In this document: piece by piece, positions 21,449 to 31,752 of the stretch | How the letters are laid out: each line of letters starts with the position of its first letter | Numbering within the stretch: the first letter of the stretch is position 1 | NCBI GenBank assembly: GCA_963922205.1 | Contig: CAWUHX010000213.1 | Coordinates: 62,001-126,000 of the forward strand | Direction: 5' to 3' | DNA from: Romanomermis culicivorax | Taxonomy: Eukaryota > Nematoda > Enoplea > Mermithida > Mermithidae | Length of the DNA stretch: 64,000 bases | Translations under genes and position numbers: made by a program | Notes under the pieces: generated by a model | The model's database searches: none | What the model saw: the letters and a program-made list of their open reading frames with translations, nothing else | Told to the model about the DNA's origin: nothing

Positions 21449-21585
21449 TTTTTTGTACCAAAAATAATATGACACAAACTATTTTGAAACATTTGTTTAC
21501 CTAATGAAAAGTGAACCTCCTCTAGCAACAAAGAACTTTAGAAATAAAATGGTAATAAATAGGGGAGCAAAGGTCAGAGGAATTG
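21449..21585 (+). mobile_element. partial LTR (3' end), copy 1
   Basis: It shares the 3' end of the solo LTR family (ATATGACACAAAC, GTTTACCTAATGA, AAAGGTCAGAGGAATTGA) with 27470-27598, 30260-30399 and 61700-61826, but the rest of the LTR is absent and the end has diverged. Confidence 0.6.
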
Positions 21586-21889
21586 ATCCTCTGAAATTCC
21601 TCCCCCCAGAGGCAAGACTTTCCCGCCAGTGAACAGAAAGTCAGGAGGTCCCCCAAGGGCCCGCCCTCCACTCCATTGTTCAATGATGCAGTACTGCACC
21701 ATACCGTCCTATCAACACTACACATGGACCAATAAAACAAAATGTTTAAAATAGTTTGTAGAACTTGGGCTGAAGACACTCAGTGCTGCAGGATGCTCCA
21801 ATAATAAAATATGATAAAAACTGTCCCAGAGACCAGATCGATATGAAAAACATTCAAAACGAACTAAAATCATCACCTCAGGCACATTT

Positions 21890-22028
21890 TCAGTTTTTTG
21901 TACCAAAATAATATGACACAAACCGTTTTGAAACATTTGTTTACCTAATGAAAAGTGAACCTCCTTTAGCAACAAAGAACTTTAGAAATGAAATGGTAAT
22001 AAATAGGGGACCAAAGGTCAGAGGAACT
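21890..22028 (+). mobile_element. partial LTR (3' end), copy 2
   Basis: A second, closely similar copy of the segment at 21449-21585, about 440 bp downstream. The pair may be a local duplication. Confidence 0.6.
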
Positions 22029-22114
22029 GACTCTCTATCACAATACAGGTAGGCATTTTCCAGAGATCTTTGAATATTCTATGTATATTACTCTATGATT
22101 ACTACATTTCTTAC

Positions 22115-22283
22115 TGAAACAGATATTCCATTTGTCCGTAAGCTCCCAATGGGTCCAATGGTAAAGTAGCATCGGGATGAATGCTACGACAGGCAGCTAG
22201 TGCTTCTGGAACGCTGTTATACAAAGTGGAGAAGTTGTAGTAATAGTAGAAATTCAATATTTTGATCCACGGAGCAGGGCAAC
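22115..22283 (-). CDS. N-terminal half of C-type lectin domain 2
   Basis: This 169-bp minus-strand exon lies between acceptor TTTTTACCAG and donor GTAAGA. It reads CPAPWIKILNFYYYYNF, SVPEALAACRSIHPDAT and GAYGQMEYLF: the opening Cys-Pro-x-x-Trp, the aromatic strand, the second Cys in the first helix, and the EYL position of a CTLD. Its first two bases complete a Ser codon with the A left by the CTLD 1 exon (22439). It ends in phase 2, at the same place as in CTLD 1 and 3. The only downstream exon that completes it is 5845-5589, across the intron holding the gypsy element. Confidence 0.75.
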
Positions 22284-22438
22284 CTGGTAAAAATTATCAA
22301 GTTTGAGATGATTAAATGAAGATTACTCTGGATTTATGTATCAAGTAGTGAGACAAAGGCTATTAAACAAAAGTTCTAGTTTGATACATGTGGCTTAAAA
22401 GTAAACTTGTCATTAGCAGAAAAGAAAAAATGCTTTAC

Positions 22439-23033
22439 TTCCACTGGTTGGTGAATCTTTTGAATCAACAAGATTCCTTTGCACAACAGGTTTTGGAGCG
22501 CTGACATTATAAATGTGGCAATATACGTGGGCAACATTCGAACAAAATTCGTCATCAGCTGCATATGTTGATGAAAATTGGATGCATGAAGAAATTTGGT
22601 TACCACTTTTTCCTTTCCCATTTGGTTCACCATTGCTCCACAAGTTGGCACTGAATGGAGCAGTTTGACGCCCCGAACTTTTTGGCATAAACCAATAGTA
22701 CGATGATGCCTGGATACTGCTTTGGTTCCTGTAGGCTCCCAGCCAATAGGGCCCAGAACGACCTCCAGAAGATTGATTAAGAAATTGCCTGGAACAGGTA
22801 TAGATGCAAGATTGCCTATGCTACCATAGTTTTCTATTACCCGAGTTCAATTAAATCTGTTCCACTCTCCAAATTTGGCAGATAAATCAAATGTGCTCTT
22901 GTGTCATATATTTGGCAAAGGGTCAGCCCAGTGGCCATTCTAAACCGTGAAGTGGTTACCCGAGGAATATATCGTCGAAAACACCCAGGAAACTTGTTCG
23001 AAGGTCCAGCTATCCATTTGGATGGGCATGTGA
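22439..23033 (-). CDS. C-type lectin domain 1 (two exons)
   Basis: Exons 23033-22841 (193 bp) and 22788-22439 (350 bp) make a complete CTLD. The first follows TTTTACTTTCAG and reads TCPSKWIAGPSNKFPGCF, then a second Cys in TLCQ and HLIYLPNLES. The second follows CTGTTCCAG and reads PYWLGAYRNQ, the EPN motif in WSNGEPNGKGKS, and Cys residues in SSCIQF, DEFCS and HVYCHIYN. EPN is the mannose-type sugar specificity triplet in calcium-dependent lectins. The domain is nearly identical to CTLD 3. A secreted lectin for recognition of glycans is the likely role; binding itself is not shown. Confidence 0.82.
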
Positions 23034-23127
23034 CTGAAAGTAAAAATGTAATGAGTACACTATTTATATTAGCCTGTAGAACAGTAGCTATCAAAGCTTG
23101 ATACCTATGCAGGCCAACTTCACTCAC

Positions 23128-23188
23128 CACATCTTGATTTTTGAACATTGATCAAAATCGTAATCAATAGATAATTCAGTCGTATCAT
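23128..23188 (-). CDS. signal-peptide exon of the multi-CTLD gene
   Basis: A 61-bp first coding exon reads MIRLNYLLITILINVQKSRC: a short basic start, a hydrophobic core and then a polar end, as in a secretory signal. It ends at GTGAGT with one base left over, which joins the next exon (23033) to give Val-Thr-Cys in frame. The ATG is at 23188-23186. An upstream reading frame continues, so an earlier start is possible, but the conserved relic copy at 1962 starts at the same Met. Confidence 0.65.
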
Positions 23189-23554
23189 GATAAATTTAAT
23201 AAATTCAGAACTTTTTAGAAATATGACAATAATAAAACTAAGCAAAATCACTAGCTGGTCTCCAAGCAAAGAAGTCCAATCTTCTAGTTTTAAGTACCTT
23301 TTGGAAAAGCATTTGTTCAAAAGTTGCCAACGGTTTCCAAGCATTACGTTTTCACATTGAATAACCACTTTTTTGTTAAGTGTAGTATATGTCATCGAAA
23401 ATATTCAAGACAAAGAAAAAAATGTAACCAAAAATTAAAAAAGCCAGAAAAGTGTTTAATGTGGGCTTGGAAACCTAAAAAATGGTTCACATGGTGACAT
23501 TTTGGGCAACATATACCCAACATACATGCAGTGACATTTACATGACATACGTAT

Positions 23555-24212
23555 CAGGGATGAAACGAATCCTGTTTTATGTAGTTTCTGAATCCGAATC
23601 CAGAAAATTAGTAAGTACTAAATCGAAATCCAAATCTGAGACAATTAGGATTCAGGCGATCCAAAACCGATTCCGAATCCTAGATTAATTTTTGCCAAAT
23701 CAAACGTGCATCATTTATCAATGACATTTTGTGTAGGTTAATGTAATTATTTTACTTTAACATTTTTTTTATAGAAGCAGGGTTTCTCCGCTCCAAGCAG
23801 ACTATTAAGGGCTGGAGCAGAAATTTTTTTGATGCTTTTCTGCTCAGAGTAGAAAAAATAGATGATAAAATTTTCAAAAAGCAAAGCTCAACATTGAGCT
23901 GCAAGTTGAAGAGCATTTAATTCAACAAATATTGCTAGTAGAAAATTTAGTATCAATTCCGAGTTGAAACATAAAAATGATGGTTTGAGAGGTGAAATAC
24001 GCAGAATTTGATTTTAGAAATCATTACTTTCGTATTAGATAATTTATATGAATGAGATTGAAAGTCATTTTTACCAACATAGCTCAAATTAAGAATGGAT
24101 TCGGATTGGGTCTGAAATTTTGGGCAAGACTACTGAATCCAAATCCGAATCCAGAAAGAAAGACTGAATCCAGCCGAATTGGTATCCGAATCCGGGATTT
24201 GTCCCATCCCTA
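23555..24212. mobile_element. non-autonomous hAT element 1
   Basis: A 658-bp element with inverted ends CAGGGATGAAACGAATCC and TAGGGATGGGACAAATCC (right end, reverse complement), flanked by a perfect 8-bp duplication ATACGTAT (23547-23554 and 24213-24220). YAGGG ends plus 8-bp duplications are the hAT signature. Both ends carry many ATCCGAATCC-type repeats. No transposase frame. Confidence 0.9.
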
Positions 24213-24318
24213 ATACGTATGTTAATTAAAATCATAATGTGTGAATGAGTGTGACATAAGCCTGACATATAAGTGACATACAGTTTGCTTTTTCACTCAG
24301 CAGGCTATTTAGCGGACA

Positions 24319-24505
24319 TGTTGAGGCAACCTCTTCCCGCTACTCGGGGCTTCAGTAAAAGTTGAGCTCGGTCTGGGACTTGAACCCAGGACCTTGCGGC
24401 TACCGTCTGCATGCTCTAACCAACTGAGCCAACCAAGCAGCAGGAAAGGCGCTCTCTTTTTGCAGCAGTTCGTAGTTGAGGTGGCTGCTTTGGCCACTCT
24501 CAACA
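24319..24505 (-). mobile_element. solo copy of the tRNA-like SINE
   Basis: A 187-bp unit with TGTTGAG...CTCAACA ends flanked by GACA (24315-24318 and 24506-24509), or GACAT if the element starts one base later. On the minus strand it contains a tRNA-like block at 24438-24366 with box A (TGGCTCAGTTGG) and box B (GGTTCAAGTCC) of a pol III promoter. The same unit forms the array at 31753-33313. Confidence 0.85.
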
Positions 24506-24796
24506 GACATACAGCACGACATGTGGTATTATTTGTGTGCTCGATGCATGTAATCATGACAGGTGCAAAAAAATTCATCATCCAAAAGTATAGAAGGGCC
24601 AACGATAGCAACAGACTTTCTTTTCGACATAGAAAAATAAAACTGGAGTGGGAAATGTCGTAGTGTATGCCATAGCTTATGTCACACATTATGTTATCTT
24701 ATATGTCACACATGTGAACATCTTAATGTTGAGACATTTTTTGAAAAAGCACATATGTCGCAATATGTATGTCAGGGGAAGTGTCGCCATGTGAAC

Positions 24797-26727
24797 TAGA
24801 GATGTATCGGGTCCAAAATTTTACGAAAATCAGGTCCGGGTCCGGGTCCGGGTCCAAAATTTTAAGAATATCGGGTCCGGGTCCGGGTCTAAAATTTTGA
24901 GAATATCGGGTCCAGGTCCGGGTCCAAAATTTTGAGAATATCAGGTCCGGGTCGGGGTCCGGGTCCAGCAAAATGGTGGGGTAATTTCGGGTCCTATTTC
25001 GGGTCCGGGTCCGTTATATTTTTACACATGCATTTTGTGGTTGCTATACATTTTAAATTTAAGTCAGTCTCATAGTGATCTAAACATTAAATTTCTATTT
25101 GTTACTTTTCATATTATAGTAAATATTTGATGTGTCATTTACATTCTTCAATGTGAGTATTTGATTCATTGTTTTTTTAGCATTTTACAAGCCATGGCTT
25201 GTTGGACTGACAAAATGGCTTGTAGAATTTTAGTCCAACAAGCCAAAATGGCTTGTCAGAATTTTTTGAGTCATGTGTTTGATCATATCGGATACAGAAA
25301 AGATGCATTTTGGTGCATTTTAGAAGGTGATAATCACAAAATTTTCCAGCGCTTCGCGTCGGCTATAACTTAAATAAGCATTATAATTTATTTCCTAGCT
25401 CAGGCGCTGCTTCTAACATGTCTACCTTCAATTATCATTTAATCTTCAATAGTTTTAATCATCTTAAATGTATTATCTCATGTTTTAATTGGTAATCTTC
25501 CATATTTCATCTTGATATTTAATGAAGATTCACATTTTTCCCTTAACACATTTTTTGAGAAAGATCAATACGTCAAGTCTGTAAACTTTTTGAAGTGATT
25601 ATTCCTTTCTTAACGTAAAATCAATCCAAAAGCTTCATGGAAGTAGTTTGCGGAAATTTCTACTCTTCTTACTCATATCTTTTTAGCCAAGTTCATTAGA
25701 GTGTGTGAATAAATTAATGGTTTTAAAATTTTTCAAACATAAAATTCCAGAAATTACGACCCTTGAACAGAAAATTCGAAACTAATTCTTCAAATAAGCG
25801 GTTGGAAAATTGATTTTCCAGCATCGCAGAATGTCAATACCCAAAAAAATTTTGCGGCATTTCAGGCAGGAAAGATTAATAGCTTTTTTGGGCTCTCACC
25901 TGTCATCATAGAGGACTTGACCATCGATTTCTCATGCAATTCAACGTCATTATGTTCTTGGATAGTTTGCTGGAAAATTTTTTCTGCAATGCTTTTAGAT
26001 TAGACTTCAATCAAACTCAAAAATTTCAAATGTTTCCTGAATTTTAACGAATTAAGGGCTCTAAAATGTTATTGAATAAATGTTGAATGACATATCTTTT
26101 TTGATCGATCGCCGTGATGCTCAATCATTTCTTTAAAAAATAACCTAGCATTGGAATTTGTTCACCTATACTGATATTATAAAATTGGCTTGCAAAAATT
26201 TGGAATGGCTTGTAAAATTTAAGGTCAACAAGCCATTTGGCTTGTGAATTGTTGGTCAAAAAAAACCCTGATTTGATTTCAGCTGAATTAATATAGTTTA
26301 TTTTTAATAAACTACTCCTAAATTCAAAAATGACAAAAAACCAATACTGTTAAATTGCTCACAGGAAGGTTTTACTGTTTGATTTTTCATTCAGAAAATT
26401 GTTGAAGGCTAGTTGTATAAATCCACAAATTTTTAGCTCTATGTGAGTTATGGTTTGGCAAATGCCAAAAAGTTCCATTTTTCTAATTCAGAAGCATTTC
26501 TGCAAAAATAGACTATATATATTATACATCAGACCCGAATCAAAATTGTGATAATTTTTTCGGGTCCGGGTCCAAGTCCGGGTCCAAAATTTTGGAAATA
26601 TCGGGTCTGGGTCCGGGTCCGGGTCCAAAATTTTGAGAATATCGGGTCCGGGTCCGGGTCCAGGTCCAGCAAAATGGTCGGGTAATTTCGGGTCCTATTT
26701 CGGGTCCGGGTACCCGATACATTTCTA
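24797..26727. mobile_element. non-autonomous hAT element 2 (outer)
   Basis: Ends TAGAGATGTATCGGGT and TAGAAATGTATCGGGT (reverse complement) are flanked by an 8-bp duplication ATGTGAAC (24789-24796 and 26728-26735). Both subterminal regions are packed with CGGGTCC repeats, about 200 bp each, in the same orientation. Without the nested element it would be ~820 bp. No transposase ORF. Confidence 0.9.
25167..26270. mobile_element. non-autonomous hAT element 3, nested in element 2
   Basis: 1104 bp, flanked by an 8-bp duplication ATTTGATT (25159-25166 and 26271-26278). The right end (reverse complement) is CAGGGTTTTTTTTGACC and the left end is the diverged CATTGTTTTTTTAGC. Both ends then have AAGCC/GGCTTGT repeats on both strands. 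The interior is AT-rich without an ORF. Confidence 0.85.
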
Positions 26728-26768
26728 ATGTGAACTAGGCTTAAGGTTAAAAATAAGGCAAAACATTG

Positions 26769-27598
26769 TGTTGTGAATGCTGGATGTACGCCCTCGGCTA
26801 CCTAGCTGCAGTTCTCGGGAGATCCAATCTGGTACGGCCCCTGATGCTAACTCAGTACTGCTTATGCTCCTACGGTACCTAGCTGAGACTGAATGTACGA
26901 AGATATTTATTACGAATAAAATGAGAGGTGCAATGAAATACAAATGTGAGAATTAATAGAATACAAGTGTAAGAATTCCAAACTCGAAAACACCACAGCC
27001 TAACTGTTCCCTGACTCACGGATTCCTCTCTTCACCCCTGCGCACAGAGCCACAGGGGTTTTAGGATATCTGGACACAGGGCCTAAGCGGCTTAGCCTTC
27101 TAAAGGACTGAAAACTGACACTCAAACTCCTCAGAGAAAGTTGAGACTGGACTACCAGTCTCCAATAACAACTCACTAAACTTCTTGATCAAAAGGGTCG
27201 TCCTATATCCTTAGGCTGCGTTCAGCTCTCAGCTGAAACGACACCGCGACATCAAAACGAAAATACAAATAACTGTAATTGGCGATAATGCCCATGCTAC
27301 TTTCCTGGCCACCGCGTATGTAAAAAACGTCCAACCAGAAGACAGACGATAAACTCGCAATAATATTTCAGTAATGAAAAACTGCCTGGTGGCGTGCCTA
27401 ACATCAACTTGCATGTTATATGCAAAACTTTCGCACTATCCATTTATTTGTTTTAGGGCCAAAAAATGTGTGACACAAACCGTTTTATCAGTTTGTTTAC
27501 TTAATAATAAATGGAAACACTTTAACAACAAAGAAACTTTAAGGAATAAAAATATAGTAACTAGAGGGCCAAAGGTCAGAGGAATTGACCCTCTGACA
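26769..27598 (+). mobile_element. solo LTR, copy 1
   Basis: 830 bp, TGTTGT...CTGACA, flanked by the 4-bp duplication ATTG (26765-26768 and 27599-27602). Shared family blocks: CCTCGGCTACCTAGCTGC, GGGAGATCCAATCTGGTACG and AAAGGTCAGAGGAATTGACC. TG...CA ends, no internal ORF and a 4-bp duplication indicate a solo LTR left by recombination. Confidence 0.88.
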
Positions 27599-27602
27599 AT
27601 TG

Positions 27603-28278
27603 GAACCAAAAATCATTGCAACAAAATACAAGCAATGGTGGTCAGGGCAAATCAAATAGTTACCACAGTAAACTCTTTCACTCATATCAGCATGGTGATA
27701 TCTCGTCTATCAGATTATTTGCGGAAAAACATTTTTTTCCATTACAACAATTGAGTATATTATTCAACTAAAAAGTGAATTTACATTAAAATTGGGAAGC
27801 ATTGAAATGCTTCCAAACCATGAGGAAAAAAATTGGAAAAACACAGACCTGAAAAATGCTGAAAAAACCATCAGATCACAACCCCATATTCATATATTTG
27901 AGACAGGAATTACAACTAGTAGTGCAGCTGTTCCATCTATACATTAATGACTAACTTGTTTCAATTTTCTTCAAAGCTACATCTATGCTCCCAGCCTAGG
28001 CCCAGCCTTATTTGCACCCATGAACATATGCAAATTGAACTTTGTCAGGCAATATTATTCACGATTGTAAAGCCAATTATGTAGGAAGAGACGGCCCAAC
28101 AAGTATTCCAAAAAGCACTCCTATATCAGGTTAAAGGTGCTGCATTGCAGGCTTTCAGAAAAAGCAACATGTATTACAGGCCCTTTTTCTCCTATGCAAC
28201 TGCACTTTTAGGACAAATTATGCTTCGGTTGATGATTATGTTTGAAAATTATATGGAATTTTTTGGAGTGAAAATAAG
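27603..28278. other. AT-rich DNA, no feature seen
   Basis: Nothing supported. Only short frames, no splice-bounded exon. Confidence 0.4.
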
Positions 28279-28698
28279 TTTGAAAAATAGGGTGCAGCCA
28301 GGAGTCGAACCTGGGTTACCAGCATTCGGGGCTGATGTCCTCACCACTAGACCACCACACCACGAGGTGAACCCAGATTAAGGTGTTCCCCTAGGCTATG
28401 ATTTTTTAGGACACAACTCCAATGCTTGGTGGTCGTGAACCTACAACCTTTTTGGCAAGTAGCAGCGTACCTGCTGCTTTTTGAACTGCCCACCAATGAA
28501 GTTGGTAACTTTTTAGAAATGAAAATTATATGGAATTTTTTGGAGTGAAAATAAATCATAGCTGTGCTAAAAAATCATAGCCTAGGGGAACACCTTTAAT
28601 CTGGGTTCACCTCGTGGTGTGGTGGTCTAGTGGTGAGGACATCAGCCCGGAATGCTGGTAACCCAGGTTCGACTCCTGGCTGCACCCTATTTTTCAAA
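28279..28698. repeat. inverted pair of tRNA-derived SINE copies
   Basis: Arms 28279-28409 and 28567-28698 are reverse complements with very few differences. Each contains a 71-nt tRNA-like block (28361-28291 minus; 28616-28686 plus): acceptor GGTGTGG/CTGCACC, box A GGTCTAGTGG, a perfect T arm CCAGG-TTCGACT-CCTGG, and an anticodon stem TCAGC/GCTGG. The loops read CCCGAAT and CCGGAAT, without U33, so these are tRNA-derived rather than working tRNA genes. The arms extend beyond the tRNA part, as a SINE would. A short direct repeat (ATATGGAATTTTTTGGAGTG) flanks the left arm and recurs in the spacer. Confidence 0.75.
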
Positions 28699-28790
28699 GA
28701 TTATGTTTGATACATATCTTATGATGAACAAGTGCAAGTGATGCATAACTTACAGTAGTGCAGGTAGATTTCATGTACTGCATTGTACCG

Positions 28791-28808
28791 GAAAGTTCTA
28801 GAACCTTC
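28791..28808. promoter_or_regulatory. perfect four-unit heat-shock-element-like motif
   Basis: GAAAGTTCTAGAACCTTC has alternating GAA and TTC blocks at exact 5-bp spacing (28791, 28796, 28801, 28806), the HSF-binding consensus. A partial repeat (GTTCTAGAGCATTC) lies at ~28844. No gene is recognised directly downstream. Confidence 0.5.
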
Positions 28809-29566
28809 CACAATATTCTATAATATTCTTTTATATTGTACAAGGTTCTAGAGCATTCCCAGATTTTCCGTTACACTATATTAGCTGTGTTGTTTTGTAC
28901 ATTCATCCATTTATTTATTGTACTATTTAGTACGTAGGTATTATATGTTGTGTTAGTTAGCCTTATCAAACTTAGCTATTTACCAGCAACTATTCCAGTT
29001 GGATATTTACCAATTATCCTTAGGCTTATCCATTTCCAAATTTGTCCAGTCATTATGCAAGACATGACGATGTCAAAAGCTTATTTTTGAGATAACCCTG
29101 AGCATGGATTCTTGTTTCATCCATAGATCAAAGCAAAAATTTATTTTGAGAAATTAGCCATGATCATCCAAAGCGTGACAGGGAATATTTCAGAGATTTT
29201 GATAGGATTATCAGATAATTTATCTACACTAGATTCCATAACATTTGTCAATGTTGATACTTTGATTAATCTGTTGTTGTTGAATCTATAAAGTAATGTT
29301 TTAATCAAAGAAAATATCCAAATGTTCTAATGTTATCATTATCATTTGTCATCAAGCAGAAGTGGGCGCCGGACATTGCACTGCCTTCTGTAGTAAGGCA
29401 GCCTCTACTCTACCTGGATATTATTATACTCAATTCTTACTTTTTCAAGTATTAGCATGTAGGAAGTATCTAGGAAAACCCCGATTGCTTTCCCATTGCA
29501 AGGTAGTCCCAGTTTAGTGTATCTTGCAACTGATAGCTGTGCTTGGCAGTATTAGTGCACCTGGTG
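28809..29566. other. AT-rich DNA, no gene seen
   Basis: Nothing supported besides the motif at its left edge. Confidence 0.4.
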
Positions 29567-29570
29567 ACCA

Positions 29571-30399
29571 TGTTGTATTGGGTTCTCCTATGCCCTCAGC
29601 TACCTAGCTGCGGTTCTCGGGAGATCCAATCTGGTACGGCCCCTGATGCTAACCTGGTACTAATTATGCTCCTATGGTACCTAGCTGAGACTGAATGTAC
29701 GAAGATATTTGTTATGAATAAAATGAGAGGTGCAATGAAATACAAATGTGAGAATTAATAGAATACAAGTGTAAGAATTCCAAACACGAAAATACCATCG
29801 CCTAACTGTTCCCTAACTCATGGATTCCTCTCTTCACCCCTGTGGACAGAGCCACAGGGGTTTTAGGATATCTGGACACACGGCCTAAGCAGCTTCGCCC
29901 TCTAAAGGACTGAAACTGAAACTCAAACTCCTCAGAGAAAGTTGAGACTGATCTACCAGCCTCCACTAACAACTCACTAAACTTCTTGATCAAAAGGGTC
30001 GTCGTAAATCCTTAGGCCGCATTCGGCTCTCAGCTGTAACGGCAACGCGACGTCAAAACAAAAATACAAATAACCGTAATTGAGGATAACCCCCATGCTA
30101 CTTTTCTGGCCACCGCGTATGTAAAAAATGTCCAACCAGAAGACAAAACGATAAACTCGCGATCATATTTCAATAATGAATAACTGCACGGCGGCGTGCC
30201 TAATATCAACTTGCATGTTGTATGCAAAACTTTCGGGCTAACCATTTATTTGTTCTAGGGCCAAAAATGTGTGACACAAACCATTTTATCGCTTTGTTTA
30301 CTCAATAAAAAATGGAAACACTTTAACAACAAAGAAACTCTAGAGAATAAAGATGTAATAATTAGAGGACCAAAGGTCAGAGGAATTGACCCTCTGGCA
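29571..30399 (+). mobile_element. solo LTR, copy 2
   Basis: 829 bp, TGTTGT...CTGGCA, flanked by ACCA (29567-29570 and 30400-30403). It aligns throughout with 26769-27598 and is in the same orientation. Confidence 0.88.
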
Positions 30400-30495
30400 A
30401 CCATTTACCCCATAAGGTGAAAATTACAAGAGGTAGCTACAGTAACTGGTTCTGACATGAACTTTAGGCAACAGTATGAACGAGGGTAGGCTTTG

Positions 30496-31019
30496 GCTTA
30501 GGCAAAGGCTTAGGCTTAGGGTTAGGGTTAGGCTCAGGCTCAGGCTTAGGCTTAGGCTTAAGCTTAGGCTTAGGCTTAGGCTTAGGCTTAGGCTTAGGCT
30601 TAGGCCTAGGCATAGGCTTAGGCTTAGGCTTAGGCTTACGCTTAGGCTTAGGCTTAGGCTTAGGCTTAGGCTTAGGCTTAGGCTTAGGCTTAGGCTTAGG
30701 CTTAGGCTTAGGCTTAGGCTTAGGCTTAGGCTTAGGCTTAGGCTTAGGCTTAGGCTTAGGCTTAGGCTTAGGCTTAGGCTTAGGCTTAGGCTTAGGCTTA
30801 GGCTTAGGCATAGGCTTAGGCTTAGGCTTAGGCTTAGGCGTAGGCTTAGGCTTAGGCTTAGGCTTAGGCTTAGGCTTAGGCTTAGGCTTAGGCTTAGGCT
30901 TAGGCTTAGGCTTAGGCTTAGGCTTAGGCTTAGGCTTAGGCTTAGGCTTAGGCTTAGGCTTAGGCGTAGGGTTAGGCTTAGGCTTAGACTTAGACTCAGG
31001 CTCAGGCTCAGGCATAGGC
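30496..31019 (+). repeat. interstitial nematode-type telomeric repeat (TTAGGC)n
   Basis: About 85 tandem TTAGGC units. The core (30620-30960) is almost pure; the edges contain variants such as TTAGGG, CTCAGG, TTAGAC and GTAGGG. Long open frames on both strands (Pro-Lys, Leu-Ser, Leu-Arg repeats) are artefacts of the 6-bp unit. TTAGGC is the nematode telomere repeat. Unrelated sequence on both sides makes this interstitial. Read 5'-3', the G-rich strand points to the right. Confidence 0.97.
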
Positions 31020-31752
31020 TATCATTTAGCATACACGTTATATCATTCATGCCTCGTCGCACATTTTGCCCTTTAACTGTGGGTAACTTTTGCATTACAC
31101 TCATTGTATGACCGGTGGCTACTAGACACACGAATGCCGTGTTTAGCCTGCTATAGAGCAGTGTAACCCTATTGAGTGACCTACAGTAATGATCTGCATA
31201 CAAGCCAAAAGCCTCTCTGGTTATGTTGCTGAAGTCTTTTCACCTTAGCAGAGGTCTACGCATAACTGTTGGCGTACTCTACATCATGCCTGATCAATTT
31301 CTGAATTTTCAGTGCATGATTGCTTAAAGTACTTTATTCAGGTAGATATATAAAATCCTGAGCCAGATTAACACTATCCATGTTATCCAGTATAAAGTAG
31401 AGTCAAGATCTACTTCCCTCAACATATGGAATGGCTTCCTGGGTGGCACAGCTCTAAAAATTTTAACCATCGACCAATGTTGAACAGAGCTTTACATCAT
31501 ACGTTGACATGGTTCACGTGTTTTTGTATTTTAATAAGCTGAACACAATTCTTTACATCATATGTTGACATGCTTCATTACAGTTTCACATCCTAAGTCT
31601 TTACAATGGTCAATAGAACCCAAATCACTACAGCTTGTCATCTTCACACTATTTTATAGACAACTGTTTTCACATCATTTGCCTCACACTTTTTTGTTGG
31701 TCAATGTGATTTTCATCATTCATAACATTCTATGTCAACATGCTTTACACCA
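31020..31752. other. AT-rich DNA, short dispersed repeats
   Basis: No gene supported. A segment with TTTACATCATACGTTGACATG near 31493 partly recurs near 31552. Confidence 0.4.

Noticed and set aside
22115-23188. A separate, second lectin gene independent of 1235-5845
   Set aside because: Possible, but exon 22283-22115 ends mid-domain in phase 2, and the only matching second half is at 5845-5589. A single gene explains all the phases.
30424-31203. 259-codon Leu-Ser frame and Pro-Lys / Leu-Arg frames
   Set aside because: All are translations of (TTAGGC)n.
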